A stretch of 64,000 nt of DNA from Clostridia bacterium (lineage in GTDB: Bacteria; Bacillota; Clostridia; Oscillospirales; Acutalibacteraceae): NCBI GenBank assembly GCA_017397105.1, contig JAFQKF010000038.1:1-64000 (forward strand), given 5' to 3'. The notes under the pieces were generated by a model, which saw only the letters and a program-made list of their open reading frames with translations, had not been told where the DNA came from and did not search any database. Below, in pieces: positions 1-8,986 of this stretch. Made by a program: the position numbers and the translations under genes. Within the stretch, counting starts at the first letter, position 1. Each line of letters starts with the position of its first letter.

Positions 1-2
1 AG

Positions 3-212
3 CACCGAAAAGGTCGCAGTTTTGATTCAGCGGAGCGTTTCTTTTATGAAGCCATACTGACGTATGGCGAAGAAAAAAACGCTTCGATGGGTCGGAAATC
101 CGACCTTTGCGGCGTATTTAGTTCGAATGCAGTCACTCTAACCGAAACACAATCTGTGCCGATTGTTGCCGATGCGGACAGGGTATCAATGGCTGAATGT
201 ATTCCGGAATAA
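3..212 (+). other. Open reading frame entering from the left edge (doubtful partial CDS)
   Basis: A frame is open from base 3 to a TAA at 210-212, giving 69 residues with no recognised domain. It runs straight through the nested inverted repeat at 8-108, and several of its codons (CGA, AGG, CTA, ATA) are uncommon in the surrounding genes, which favour CTT, AGA and CGC. It could be the C-terminal end of a gene starting outside the window, or a chance open frame across a repeat element. The sequence to the left of base 1 would decide. Confidence 0.25.
8..108. repeat. Nested inverted-repeat element, left copy
   Basis: Three nested palindromic pairs share a common centre: AAAGGTCG (9-16) with CGACCTTT (101-108), AGCGTTTCTTTT (34-45) with AAAAAAACGCT (73-83), and GCCATA (51-56) with TATGGC (63-68). 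A further small hairpin GGTCGGA/TCCGACC lies at 90-105 and would compete with the outer pair. The whole could fold as one long cruciform or RNA stem. Its build (a TAC/GTA palindrome at the tip flanked by CTTCG-like arms) resembles the element at 18755-18882, although the sequences are not the same. It is probably a dispersed structured repeat. That it is a repeat family is inference; the pairing is seen directly. Confidence 0.5.
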
Positions 213-222
213 AAATGGCCTA

Positions 223-251
223 TTGCAAACTGCGTTTGTTTATGATAAAGT
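223..251 (+). promoter_or_regulatory. Putative sigma-A promoter of the GH13 gene
   Basis: TTGCAA (223-228), 17-base spacer, then TAAAGT (246-251) preceded by TGA, an extended -10 arrangement. It lies 35 bases before the ATG of the alpha-glucosidase gene. The match to consensus is moderate. Confidence 0.4.
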
Positions 252-285
252 ATATTAGTAATACATTTTGAAAGGCGGAGTAGAA

Positions 286-1968
286 ATGGCAGATATCAAA
301 AAAACCTGGTTTAAGGAAATGGCGGTTTATCAGATCTGGCCCAGAAGCTTTAAGGACGGTAACGGCGACGGTATCGGTGATATCAAGGGCGTTATGGAAA
401 AGCTTGATTACATCAAGGACCTTGGTGTAGACGCAATCTGGTTTTCCCCTCTTTACAAATCCCCTCAGCATGACTACGGCTATGATATTGCCGATTATAA
501 GAGCATCGCTCCCGAATACGGCACTGTTGAAGAGTTCAAGGAGCTTCTTGATGCCGCTCACAGCAAGGGTCTTAAAATTATCATGGACCTTGTTATCAAC
601 CATACCTCCAATGAACACGAATGGTTCAAGGAGAGTATGAAGGGTCACGATAACCCTTACCACGATTATTATTTCTGGCGCAAGGGTAAAAAGCCCAACG
701 GCAAGAAGCCTCCCAATAACTGGCTTTCCACTTTTGCAGGTCCCGGCTGGCATTATAACGAAAATCTTGATGAGTGGTATCTCACTCTTTTTGCTAAGGA
801 ACAGCCTGACCTTAATATGGATAACCCCAAGGTCCGCGAAGAAATCAAGGATATCATCCGCTTCTGGCTTGATATGGGTGTTGACGGTTTCCGTGAGGAC
901 GTTATTACATTCATTTCCAAGCGTGAAGGCCTGCCCAACGGCTTCCCCATCCCCGTTGCCTGCGGTATGGAGCATTATAAGTGCGGCCCCCACCTTGATG
1001 AATATCTCAGAGAGTTCAGAGCTGTTACCGATAATTACGACTGCATGACGGTCGGCGAAGCTCCCATGATGACTCCGAAGCTTGCTCTTCGCTTTATCAA
1101 AGAGGGCGCCGGTCAGACCCTTAACATGATGTTCAACTTCCAGCATATGGAAGCGGACTCATTCATGGTAAGCTGGATTCCTATGCCCTTCAGCCTCAAA
1201 AAGCTCAAGAATGCTTACAACAGATGGCAGACCAAGCTTTACGGCATTGCATGGAACGCAAACTATATTGAAAACCACGACCAGCCCAGAATCATCAGCC
1301 GTTACGGCAGCGAAAAATACAGAGTTGAAAGCGGTAAGATGCTTGCTACAATGTATATCTGCCAGAGCGGTACACCCTTTATTTATCAGGGTCAGGAAAT
1401 CGGTATGCTCAACATTAAGATGGACAGTGTTGATGAATACACCGATACCCAGGTAAAGAGTACGTATCAGCTCTTCAAAAAGCTCGGCGCAAGCGATAAG
1501 TTCTTTATCAAGCTTGCAAACCGTGCTTCAAGAGATAATGCAAGAACTCCCGTTCAGTGGAGCGCAGAGAAGAATGCAGGCTTTACAACAGCTGATAAGG
1601 CATGGTTCAAGGTTAACCCCAACTATACCGAAATCAACGTTGAAGCTGCAGAAAAGGATGAAAACTCTCTTCTTAATTATTACCGCAAGCTTCTCAAGTT
1701 CCGTAAGGAAAACGAGATTTGCATCTACGGCGATTTCAAGCTTCACTATAAGAACAGCAGAAAGCTCTTTGTTTATGAGCGCAATTATGAAGGCAAGCGT
1801 ATGCTTGTTATCAACTCCTTCAGCGAAGAGCCCGTAAACTTCAGCGCTCCTCAGGGCTTCGACCTTAGCAAGGGTGAGCTTGTGCTTTCAAACTATGAGG
1901 TTTCTGACAATTCTCTCAACAATTTCGTAACAAGACCTTACGAAACAAGAGTATATCTTTTCAAATAA
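286..1968 (+). CDS. GH13 alpha-glucosidase / oligo-1,6-glucosidase
   Basis: A 560-residue cytoplasmic glycoside hydrolase of family GH13, most like oligo-1,6-glucosidases and alpha-glucosidases that release glucose from isomalto- or malto-oligosaccharides. The N-terminal YQIWPRSFKDGNGDGIGDI motif and DLVINH (101-106) are typical. The catalytic triad is in place: nucleophile Asp205 in GFREDV, acid/base Glu258 in VGEAP, and Asp332 in ENHDQ. The motif QPDLNMDNP and full family length support the call. No signal peptide is visible. I chose the ATG at 286 because AAAGGCGGAG (271-280) is its ribosome site; an in-frame TTG at 268 would lie upstream of that site. The gene stands alone between its own promoter and terminator. 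Trehalose-6-phosphate hydrolase or dextran glucosidase are alternatives; substrate cannot be settled from sequence. Confidence 0.9.
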   Translation: MADIKKTWFKEMAVYQIWPRSFKDGNGDGIGDIKGVMEKLDYIKDLGVDAIWFSPLYKSPQHDYGYDIADYKSIAPEYGTVEEFKELLDAAHSKGLKIIMDLVINHTSNEHEWFKESMKGHDNPYHDYYFWRKGKKPNGKKPPNNWLSTFAGPGWHYNENLDEWYLTLFAKEQPDLNMDNPKVREEIKDIIRFWLDMGVDGFREDVITFISKREGLPNGFPIPVACGMEHYKCGPHLDEYLREFRAVTDNYDCMTVGEAPMMTPKLALRFIKEGAGQTLNMMFNFQHMEADSFMVSWIPMPFSLKKLKNAYNRWQTKLYGIAWNANYIENHDQPRIISRYGSEKYRVESGKMLATMYICQSGTPFIYQGQEIGMLNIKMDSVDEYTDTQVKSTYQLFKKLGASDKFFIKLANRASRDNARTPVQWSAEKNAGFTTADKAWFKVNPNYTEINVEAAEKDENSLLNYYRKLLKFRKENEICIYGDFKLHYKNSRKLFVYERNYEGKRMLVINSFSEEPVNFSAPQGFDLSKGELVLSNYEVSDNSLNNFVTRPYETRVYLFK

Positions 1969-1983
1969 TAAACGGTTTAATTA

Positions 1984-2020
1984 ATATCAGGTGCGGCACA
2001 AGCCGCATCTGATATTTTTA
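1984..2020 (+). terminator. Rho-independent terminator after the GH13 gene
   Basis: A 14-base stem, ATATCAGGTGCGGC with GCCGCATCTGATAT (one G-T pair), closes an ACA-A loop and is followed by TTTTTA. It lies 15 bases past the stop codon. Confidence 0.85.
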
Positions 2021-2043
2021 TTAATTATATATATAATAATTCC

Positions 2044-2072
2044 TTGAAAAGGATAATTTGTTATGTTATAAT
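2044..2072 (+). promoter_or_regulatory. Sigma-A promoter driving recJ and genes downstream
   Basis: TTGAAA (2044-2049), a 17-base spacer and TATAAT (2067-2072), with TGT directly before the -10 element. This near-consensus promoter sits 28 bases before the recJ start and is likely the start point for the long run of genes that follows. Confidence 0.8.
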
Positions 2073-2099
2073 TAATCAGTTAGAAAGGAATGATACGGG

Positions 2100-4136
2100 T
2101 TGATTAGAAAAAAGTGGATTGTTTCCGAATGTGATAAAGATTTAGCTGCTCAGGTTGCTGAAAAATTCAGCGTTAATCCTCTGTCGGCTTATTTGCTTAT
2201 CTCAAGAGGAATAACGGATGAGGCGGAAATTGAAGAATTTCTTGACCCCAACGCTCCGCTTTCAATCAATCCCTTTACTTTTGCGGATATGGATCTTGCG
2301 GTTGAGCGAATCGAAAAGGCTATTGATGAGTTTGAAAGAATAGCTGTTTTCGGCGATTACGATGCTGACGGTATCACCGCCACCGCGCTTTTGTATTCTT
2401 ATCTCGAATCGAGAGAAGCTAATGTTATAAGATATATTCCTGACCGTATTACAGAGGGTTACGGTCTCAACTGTGCTGCGGTCAGATTTTTTGCCGAGCA
2501 GGATGTTAAGCTTATCATTACAGTTGATAACGGAGTTTCCGCCTTTGAGGAAGCGGAGCTTGCGGCAGAGCTTGGAATGGATTTGATTATTACCGACCAT
2601 CACATGGTGGGCGAAAAACTCCCCAGGGCGGTTGCTGTTGTAAATCCTCACAGAGCAGATTGCCCCAGTGAGTTCAAGGAGCTTTCAGGTGTCGGCGTTG
2701 CCTTCAAGCTTGTAAGTGCGCTCGAGGGCGGCTATGAAGATTCCGTGCTTGATGAATTCGGCGACCTTGCGGCTCTCGGCACAATCGGCGACGTAGTTTG
2801 TATGCGCGGCGAAAACAGAGTGCTTGTAAGAAACGGTCTTCAGGTTATAAATGAATCCCCGAGGGCGGGCCTTTACGCTCTGCTGAGCAGTGCAGGTGCG
2901 GCATCAAGGCAGCTGAGCGCCACTTCGGCTGCGTTTACCGTCTGCCCCAGAATAAACGCAACGGGCAGAATGGGCTCTGCGGACAGAGCGCTTGATTTGC
3001 TTTTGTGTGATGATGACGAGCTTGCGCAGGGTCTTGCGGAAGAAATATGCGAAATGAACGTTGAACGTCAGAAGACCGAAACGGGAATTTTTAACAGTGT
3101 GGAGCGTCTTTTTGCTTCTGAGCCTGAACGCACAAAGGATAAAATAATCGTAGTTGATTCGGAGGATTGGCATCAGGGCGTTATCGGAATTGTGGCCTCC
3201 AGGATTGTTGAGCGTTACGGCAGACCCGCAGTTGTTATTTCAAGAAACGGAGAAAGCGCAAAAGGCTCATGCAGAAGCATAGAGGGCTTTTCGATTTTTG
3301 AAGCAATAGAGGCGGTAAGCGATTGCCTTACTCATTACGGCGGTCATACGCTTGCGGCAGGTATAGGGCTTGACAGCAGCAGGATTGATGAATTCAGGCA
3401 CAGGATAAATGAATACGTGTCTGACGTTGAAATGCCTTTCCCCGTTCAGCGTATTGACTGTAAAATAAATCCGAAATCAATCGGGCTTGAGATACTTGAT
3501 GCCATTGATGCTCTGGAGCCTTTCGGCTCAGGTAATCCTCAGCCGTGCTTCGGGCTTTTCTCGATGAAGATTGAGGATTTCTCGTCAATCGGTGACGGTA
3601 AGCATATGCGCCTTGTTTTAAGCAAGGGTGATGTGCGCTTCGGAGCGGTTTATTTCGGAATGAAGGAAAAACAGTTCCCTTACAGCAGGGGAGATTTAAT
3701 TGACCTTGCCGTAAATCTGGACCGTAACGTTTTTAACGGAGTGGAAAGGGTAAGCGTTAATATACGCAATATCCGCCCTGCGGCTACAAAAGAGGAATAC
3801 GTGCTTGCAGGTCACAGACTTTTTGAAAAGGTTACGGGAGCAAGAGCCCTCACAAGGGAAGAGGCGGCGGCAGCTTACCCTGAAAGGGAGCTTCTTGTGG
3901 AAGTTTTCAAATATATCAAGGCTGCAAGACCGATTGACGGATGTGAGGAAATTATTTGTGTCCGCCTCGGCAACGACGGTTCGGATTTCTGTAAGGTAGC
4001 GGTTGCTGTTGAGGTTATGCTTGAGATGGGCGTTGTGGCAAGGAATGAAAACGGTTGCCTCTATGCGCCGGACAGAACGGACAAAGTCAATCTTGACGAT
4101 TCGGTTTTGATGAAGAGATTACGCAGTTTCATGTAA
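2100..4136 (+). CDS. recJ: Single-stranded-DNA-specific 5'-3' exonuclease RecJ
   Basis: RecJ degrades single-stranded DNA from the 5' end in recombination and mismatch repair. The protein is 678 residues. The DHH phosphoesterase motifs that bind metal are present: DYDADG (86-91), Asp143 in VDNG, and DHH (166-168). A DHHA1 domain with GGHTLAAG and a RecJ OB-fold domain follow, and the C-terminal ~130 residues match the extension found in Firmicutes RecJ. It starts with TTG at 2100, supported by GAAAGGAA about ten bases upstream; no ATG nearby is in frame. The rel gene follows after 27 bases, an order (recJ then relA) known from Bacillus-type genomes, so they are probably co-transcribed from the promoter at 2044. 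Confidence 0.93.
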   Translation: MIRKKWIVSECDKDLAAQVAEKFSVNPLSAYLLISRGITDEAEIEEFLDPNAPLSINPFTFADMDLAVERIEKAIDEFERIAVFGDYDADGITATALLYSYLESREANVIRYIPDRITEGYGLNCAAVRFFAEQDVKLIITVDNGVSAFEEAELAAELGMDLIITDHHMVGEKLPRAVAVVNPHRADCPSEFKELSGVGVAFKLVSALEGGYEDSVLDEFGDLAALGTIGDVVCMRGENRVLVRNGLQVINESPRAGLYALLSSAGAASRQLSATSAAFTVCPRINATGRMGSADRALDLLLCDDDELAQGLAEEICEMNVERQKTETGIFNSVERLFASEPERTKDKIIVVDSEDWHQGVIGIVASRIVERYGRPAVVISRNGESAKGSCRSIEGFSIFEAIEAVSDCLTHYGGHTLAAGIGLDSSRIDEFRHRINEYVSDVEMPFPVQRIDCKINPKSIGLEILDAIDALEPFGSGNPQPCFGLFSMKIEDFSSIGDGKHMRLVLSKGDVRFGAVYFGMKEKQFPYSRGDLIDLAVNLDRNVFNGVERVSVNIRNIRPAATKEEYVLAGHRLFEKVTGARALTREEAAAAYPERELLVEVFKYIKAARPIDGCEEIICVRLGNDGSDFCKVAVAVEVMLEMGVVARNENGCLYAPDRTDKVNLDDSVLMKRLRSFM

Positions 4137-4163
4137 CTGTTAATAAAGACGGGAGGGTTGAAT

Positions 4164-6392
4164 TTGAGTACCAACGCAGTTGATCAAAAGGAAATATTTG
4201 CAAAGGCGAGTGAAACGGAAGAGGGTTGCCTTGCGGCGCTTATGGATGCCGTAAAGGGCTTTTCTGAGGATGAACTTGCTATGATTAAAAAAGCATATGA
4301 GCTTTCCAGGGATGTTCATTCAACCCAGAAACGTCTTTCGGGTCAGCCGTATATAATTCATCCGTTGAGCGTTGCAAAGATTCTTGCAGACCTCGGCATG
4401 GATTGCGGTGCGATTGTGGCATCGCTGCTTCATGATACCATTGAAGATACCACTCTTACCTATGAGGATATTGAAAAAGGCTTCGGCGCCGAAATTGCCG
4501 CTCTTGTAGATGGTGTTACAAAAATCGGCAAGGTGCCTCTTTCAACTCAGGAGGAGCAGCAGGCGGAGAATATCCGCAAGATGCTCCTTGCAATGTCGCA
4601 GGATATCAGAGTTATCATTATCAAGCTTGCGGACAGGCTTCACAATATGCGTACTCTTATGTTCAAGTCGCCGCAGAAGCGCAGGGATATTTCCTGCGAA
4701 ACCATTGAAATATATGCACCCATTGCTCACCGTCTTGGTATCAGACCCATAAAGGAAGAGCTTGAGGATCTGGCTATCAGTTATCTTGACCCCGTTGCTT
4801 ATGAGGAAATACGTTCATCCCTTGAGGCTCAGAGCCAGTCGAGGAACGAGTATCTTTTGAGCATTCAGGAGAGGGTTAAGGAGAGAATTGACCCGTTGGT
4901 AAAGGGTGCGCAGGTAAGCGGAAGAATCAAATCTGTTCACGGAATCTTCCGCAAAATGTATATGCAGAATAAAAACTTTGATGAAATTTACGATATTTAT
5001 GCCATACGCATTATCGTTGATACCATCATTGATTGCTATAACTGCCTGGGAATTATTCACGATATGTTCCGCCCTATCCCCGGCAGATTCAAGGATTACA
5101 TTTCAACCCCCAAGCCCAATATGTATCAGTCGCTTCATACCACGGTTATCGAAAAGGAAGGCATTCCTTTTGAAGTGCAGATAAGAACGTGGGAAATGCA
5201 CCACACGGCTGAATACGGTATTGCGGCGCATTGGAAATATAAGCTCGGTATGAGCGGCGGCAAGGCAAAGTTTGAAGAGCGCCTTGCGTGGATTCGTCAG
5301 CTTCTTGAAAGCCAGAACGAATCCGAAGACGTTGAAGATATCGTGCGTACAATCAAGAGTGACCTTGCACCTGAAGAGGTTTACGTTTTTACTCCCAAGG
5401 GTGACGTTTTCAACCTCCCCAAGGGTGCAACGGTAATAGATTTTGCCTATGCAATTCACTCGGCAGTCGGTAACCGTATGGTCGGAGCGAAGGTTGACGG
5501 CAGAATCGTGCCGATTGATTATGAGGTGCGAACGGGTCAGATTGTTGATATTCTTACCTCCTCTCAGGCAGGTAAGGGTCCCAGCAGAGACTGGCTCAAG
5601 ATAGTAAAAACCAGCCAGGCGCGCTCAAAAATCAGGCAGTGGTATAAGAAAGAGAAGCGCGAGGAAAATATTGCCGAGGGTAAGGCGGAGCTTGAAAGAG
5701 AGTTCAAGCGCAACTTCATCCGTCTTTCGCCCGATGAAACGGAGCAGTTCCTTACAAAGCTTGCTGAGCATCAGCATTGCAATTCACTTGATGATTTCTA
5801 TGCTTCAATCGGTTACGGCGGTCTTTCCGTTACAAGGATGATGCCCCGTATAAAGGACGAGTATTCCAAGCTTGTCAAGGCGAAAGTGCCTGAAGCAATG
5901 CCTGAAATCAAGCCTGAAAAGAAGCGCACAAGGAGCAAGGACGGTGTTGTGGTGGAGGGAGTTGACAATTGCCTTGTCAAATTCTCCCGTTGCTGCAATC
6001 CGTTGCCGGGTGACGATATTATCGGCTTTATAACAAGGGGTCACGGTGTTTCGATTCATACAAGGATTTGTACCAACGTGCCTGCCGATATTTCAAAAAG
6101 CGCAGAGCCTGAGCGTTGGATAAACGCTTATTGGGACAGTAACGTGAAAGAGGATTTCAAATGTACTCTTCACATTACCTGCCTTAAAAGAATGGGTATG
6201 CTTGCGGACCTTTCGGGTCAGCTTGCGTCCATGCATATTATGATTAACGATATCAATACCAGAAATTACAGCGACGGCAGATGCTCGTTCTTCGTAACCG
6301 TATCGGTTAACGGAGTAGAGCACCTTGAAAACGTTATAGAAAAGCTTTCAAGGATTGATGACGTGCTTGCTGTTGAAAGAACGGGTGTTTAA
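4164..6392 (+). CDS. relA: Bifunctional (p)ppGpp synthetase/hydrolase Rel
   Basis: The long RelA/SpoT-family enzyme that makes and degrades the alarmone (p)ppGpp during starvation. In its 742 residues one sees the HD hydrolase domain (HDTIEDT with His90-Asp91), the synthetase domain with an RFKD motif (308-311), then TGS (EVYVFTPKGDVFNLPKGA), a zinc-finger-like CCNPLPGDDI segment, and a C-terminal ACT domain. The RxKD form of the synthetase motif is that of bifunctional enzymes, and the HD motif is intact, so both activities are expected. Start chosen: TTG at 4164, seven bases after GGGAGG (4151-4156); the in-frame TTG at 4158 is too close to that site. dtd follows after two bases, as in Bacillus. 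Confidence 0.94.
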   Translation: MSTNAVDQKEIFAKASETEEGCLAALMDAVKGFSEDELAMIKKAYELSRDVHSTQKRLSGQPYIIHPLSVAKILADLGMDCGAIVASLLHDTIEDTTLTYEDIEKGFGAEIAALVDGVTKIGKVPLSTQEEQQAENIRKMLLAMSQDIRVIIIKLADRLHNMRTLMFKSPQKRRDISCETIEIYAPIAHRLGIRPIKEELEDLAISYLDPVAYEEIRSSLEAQSQSRNEYLLSIQERVKERIDPLVKGAQVSGRIKSVHGIFRKMYMQNKNFDEIYDIYAIRIIVDTIIDCYNCLGIIHDMFRPIPGRFKDYISTPKPNMYQSLHTTVIEKEGIPFEVQIRTWEMHHTAEYGIAAHWKYKLGMSGGKAKFEERLAWIRQLLESQNESEDVEDIVRTIKSDLAPEEVYVFTPKGDVFNLPKGATVIDFAYAIHSAVGNRMVGAKVDGRIVPIDYEVRTGQIVDILTSSQAGKGPSRDWLKIVKTSQARSKIRQWYKKEKREENIAEGKAELEREFKRNFIRLSPDETEQFLTKLAEHQHCNSLDDFYASIGYGGLSVTRMMPRIKDEYSKLVKAKVPEAMPEIKPEKKRTRSKDGVVVEGVDNCLVKFSRCCNPLPGDDIIGFITRGHGVSIHTRICTNVPADISKSAEPERWINAYWDSNVKEDFKCTLHITCLKRMGMLADLSGQLASMHIMINDINTRNYSDGRCSFFVTVSVNGVEHLENVIEKLSRIDDVLAVERTGV

Positions 6393-6394
6393 GA

Positions 6395-6853
6395 ATGAGA
6401 GCGGTAGTTCAGAGAGTTTTGCAGTCAGATGTCAGCGTAAACGGGCAGGTGACAGGCGAGATTTCAAAGGGTCTTAACGTCCTTCTCGGGGTTGTTGACG
6501 GCGATACCGAAAAGGAAGCCGAGGTGCTTGCCGCCAAAATTGCAAAGCTCAGGATTTTTGAGGATGAGCAGGAAAAGATGAATCTTTGTGTCACCGACAT
6601 TGACGGTGAAATTCTTGTAATATCCCAGTTTACCCTCTGCGCTGATTGTAAAAAAGGTAACCGACCCTCTTTTACCTCCTCGGCACCGCCTGAGCAAGCA
6701 AAAAGACTTTATGAATACTTTTCACGCTGTCTTTCTGAAAACGGTGTAAAAAAGGTAGCAAACGGAATCTTTGCCGCAGATATGAGGGTTAATATTGTGA
6801 ACGACGGCCCGGTCACAATCGTTCTTGATACTGATATCTGGTGTAAAAAATAA
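6395..6853 (+). CDS. dtd: D-aminoacyl-tRNA deacylase
   Basis: Removes D-amino acids (and glycine from tRNA-Ala) that were wrongly attached to tRNA. It is 152 residues, the usual size. Both active-site signatures are present: SQFTL at 77-81 and the NDGPVT motif at 136-141, which forms the cross-subunit Gly-Pro site in the dimer. It follows rel by two bases and is clearly part of the same operon, the standard rel-dtd pairing in Firmicutes. Confidence 0.95.
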   Translation: MRAVVQRVLQSDVSVNGQVTGEISKGLNVLLGVVDGDTEKEAEVLAAKIAKLRIFEDEQEKMNLCVTDIDGEILVISQFTLCADCKKGNRPSFTSSAPPEQAKRLYEYFSRCLSENGVKKVANGIFAADMRVNIVNDGPVTIVLDTDIWCKK

Positions 6854-6868
6854 GAAAGCGGAGTTATT

Positions 6869-7504
6869 ATGAATATTTCAAAGCTTCAGCTGGTTCACCC
6901 CATTTTCGCTAACTGTTATCTGCTTGTTGATTCAGGCTCAGGAGAGGCAGCTGTGGTTGACCCCGGCTGGTATGATGACGTTATAAAAGATGCTCTTGCT
7001 CAAAGCGGAGCAAAGCTCAAGTATATTCTTCTCACCCACGGTCATTTTGACCATATAATGGGTGTTTATGGCTTGCAGAAAGCTACGGGCGCAAAGGTTG
7101 TAATTCACGAGGCGGATAAGGATTGCCTTATCGACCCCGAAAAGAGCCTTTGCAGCGGTAATTTCCCCGAGGAGCAGCATCCCGTGCAGGCGGATATCAC
7201 TGTGTCCGACGGCGACGTGCTCACCCTTGGTGATGAGGAAATCAGAGTTATTGCAACTCCCGGTCACACAAAGGGCGGAGTATGCTACGTTATTGAGGGG
7301 GAAAGAACTATCGTTACGGGCGATACTCTTTTCTGCATGACTGTAGGCAGAACGGATTTTGAAGGCGGCAGCGTTGAAGAACTTTCAAAGTCGCTTATAA
7401 AGCTGCTTTCTCTTGAGGGGGATTACAGGATTCTTCCCGGTCACAACAGAGAAACTACTCTCGCAAGGGAGAGAACACACAACCGATTCATCCGAAGGAT
7501 GTGA
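6869..7504 (+). CDS. Metallo-beta-lactamase-fold hydrolase (glyoxalase II-like)
   Basis: A 211-residue single-domain hydrolase. The zinc-binding motif HGHFDH (57-62) is intact, and further ligands are seen in TPGHTKGG, GDTLF and PGHN. It belongs to the YqgX/GloB-like group found directly after dtd in many Clostridia. Glyoxalase II activity on S-lactoylglutathione is unlikely to be its real role in an organism without clear glutathione genes in view, so the substrate is unknown. It overlaps hemZ by four bases, suggesting translational coupling. Confidence 0.8.
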   Translation: MNISKLQLVHPIFANCYLLVDSGSGEAAVVDPGWYDDVIKDALAQSGAKLKYILLTHGHFDHIMGVYGLQKATGAKVVIHEADKDCLIDPEKSLCSGNFPEEQHPVQADITVSDGDVLTLGDEEIRVIATPGHTKGGVCYVIEGERTIVTGDTLFCMTVGRTDFEGGSVEELSKSLIKLLSLEGDYRILPGHNRETTLARERTHNRFIRRM

Positions 7505-8958
7505 AAGAATTGATTTTAAAAATTATCGGTCATGCTTTCCATTATGAAATGGAGAATCTGTGCCGTATATTTTATCCTAATGACAAAATTGAAAAGGTTT
7601 ACGAGCAGGCGGAAACCGCTTGCGATGAGCGCACGGTTGAAACTTTTATGAACGAAACTCAAGTATCTGTGCTCTGCCGTATTGACGGCGCATCTGCTTG
7701 CCGTAAAGCGCAAAGAGAGCAGGGCGGCGATGATGAGCTTTTGATGGCTCAGCTTCTGTTTGCCTGCCTTGTTGAGATAACGGGCTACCGTCCGTCATGG
7801 GGAATTGTCACGGGTGTGCGCCCCTCCAAGCTCATGATAAAGCTCGAGAATGAGTACGGTAAGCAGGGTGCAAGGGATTATTTTTCAAATCAGCTGCTTG
7901 TAAATGACGAGAAAACCAACCTCACCTGTTCGGTAGCGGAAGCGGAAAGTAAAATCATTTCTCTTTCCAAGCCCGAATCCTACAGCCTTTACGTTTCAAT
8001 TCCTTTTTGCCCGTCAAGGTGCAGCTATTGCTCGTTTGTGTCCCATTCAATAAGTAATGCCAATGCAAAAAGGCTTGTTCCTCAGTATCTTGAAAAGCTG
8101 CTTGAGGAGCTTGAAATAACGGGCGCAATTGCGAGCGAACTCGGATTAAAGCTTGAAAGCATCTATTTCGGCGGCGGCACACCGAGCGTGCTTGAAGCAT
8201 CGCAGCTTGACGCTCTTTTAACTCAGATTGAGAATCATTTTGATTTGTCCCACCTGCGTGAATATACGGTTGAGTGCGGCAGACCCGATACGGTTACGGT
8301 TCAGAAGCTGCGCACCTTGAAAAATCACAATGTGGGTAGAATAAGCATAAATCCGCAGACTTTTTCTCAGCAGGTGCTCGACGTTATCGGGAGAAATCAC
8401 AGCGTTGAGCAGGCGGTGAGCGCATATAAGCTTGCAAGAAGTCTGGGCTTTGAAAGTATAAATATGGATTTGATAGCAGGGCTTGAATCTGATACGTATG
8501 AGGGCTTTTGCGAATCGGTGGATACAGCCGTAACCCTTGCGCCTGATAATATAACAATCCATTCTTTGGCGCTCAAGCGTTCTTCGCAGATGGTTGCAGA
8601 CGGTGCGCAGGTTGCTGACGGCAACGAGGCGGCAAAAATGCTCGCTTATGCTCAGCAAAGGCTTACGGGCGCAAAATATGAACCCTATTATATGTACCGC
8701 CAGAGCAAATGCGTAGGCAATCTTGAAAATGTCGGTTGGGCAAAGCAGGGCAAGGAATGCCTCTACAACGTCTTTATGATGGAGGAGTGTCATACTGTGC
8801 TTGCGGTAGGTGCAGGCGCTGTCACAAGGCTCAAGCAGCCCGAGGGTGATTACATAGAGCGTATCTTTAATTTTAAGTATCCTTATGAATATATTTCAAG
8901 ATTTGATGAACTTGTTCAGCGTAAAAGCAGAATAAACAGCTTCTATTCGTCATACTAA
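7501..8958 (+). CDS. hemZ: Radical SAM coproporphyrinogen dehydrogenase-like protein HemZ
   Basis: A 485-residue radical SAM enzyme. The [4Fe-4S] motif is C170-PSR-C174-SY-C177, within PFCPSRCSYCSF, followed by FGGGTPS as in the HemN/HemW group. The extra ~150-residue N-terminal region is the mark of HemZ, an oxygen-independent coproporphyrinogen III oxidase-like protein. Its position after a dtd/metallo-hydrolase pair is usual for Clostridia. No other heme genes are in this window, so true coproporphyrinogen oxidation is not shown; HemW-type heme handling is possible. It starts with GTG at 7501 inside the GTGA overlap with the preceding gene. Confidence 0.82.
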   Translation: MKELILKIIGHAFHYEMENLCRIFYPNDKIEKVYEQAETACDERTVETFMNETQVSVLCRIDGASACRKAQREQGGDDELLMAQLLFACLVEITGYRPSWGIVTGVRPSKLMIKLENEYGKQGARDYFSNQLLVNDEKTNLTCSVAEAESKIISLSKPESYSLYVSIPFCPSRCSYCSFVSHSISNANAKRLVPQYLEKLLEELEITGAIASELGLKLESIYFGGGTPSVLEASQLDALLTQIENHFDLSHLREYTVECGRPDTVTVQKLRTLKNHNVGRISINPQTFSQQVLDVIGRNHSVEQAVSAYKLARSLGFESINMDLIAGLESDTYEGFCESVDTAVTLAPDNITIHSLALKRSSQMVADGAQVADGNEAAKMLAYAQQRLTGAKYEPYYMYRQSKCVGNLENVGWAKQGKECLYNVFMMEECHTVLAVGAGAVTRLKQPEGDYIERIFNFKYPYEYISRFDELVQRKSRINSFYSSY

Positions 8959-8986
8959 AAAGTACAGACTTTTTCAGGAGGAAGCT

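Noticed and set aside
220..1146. A 308-residue open frame on the minus strand opposite the GH13 gene
   Set aside because: It lies entirely across a well-supported gene, has no recognisable domain or ribosome site, and follows from the codon bias of the gene on the other strand.
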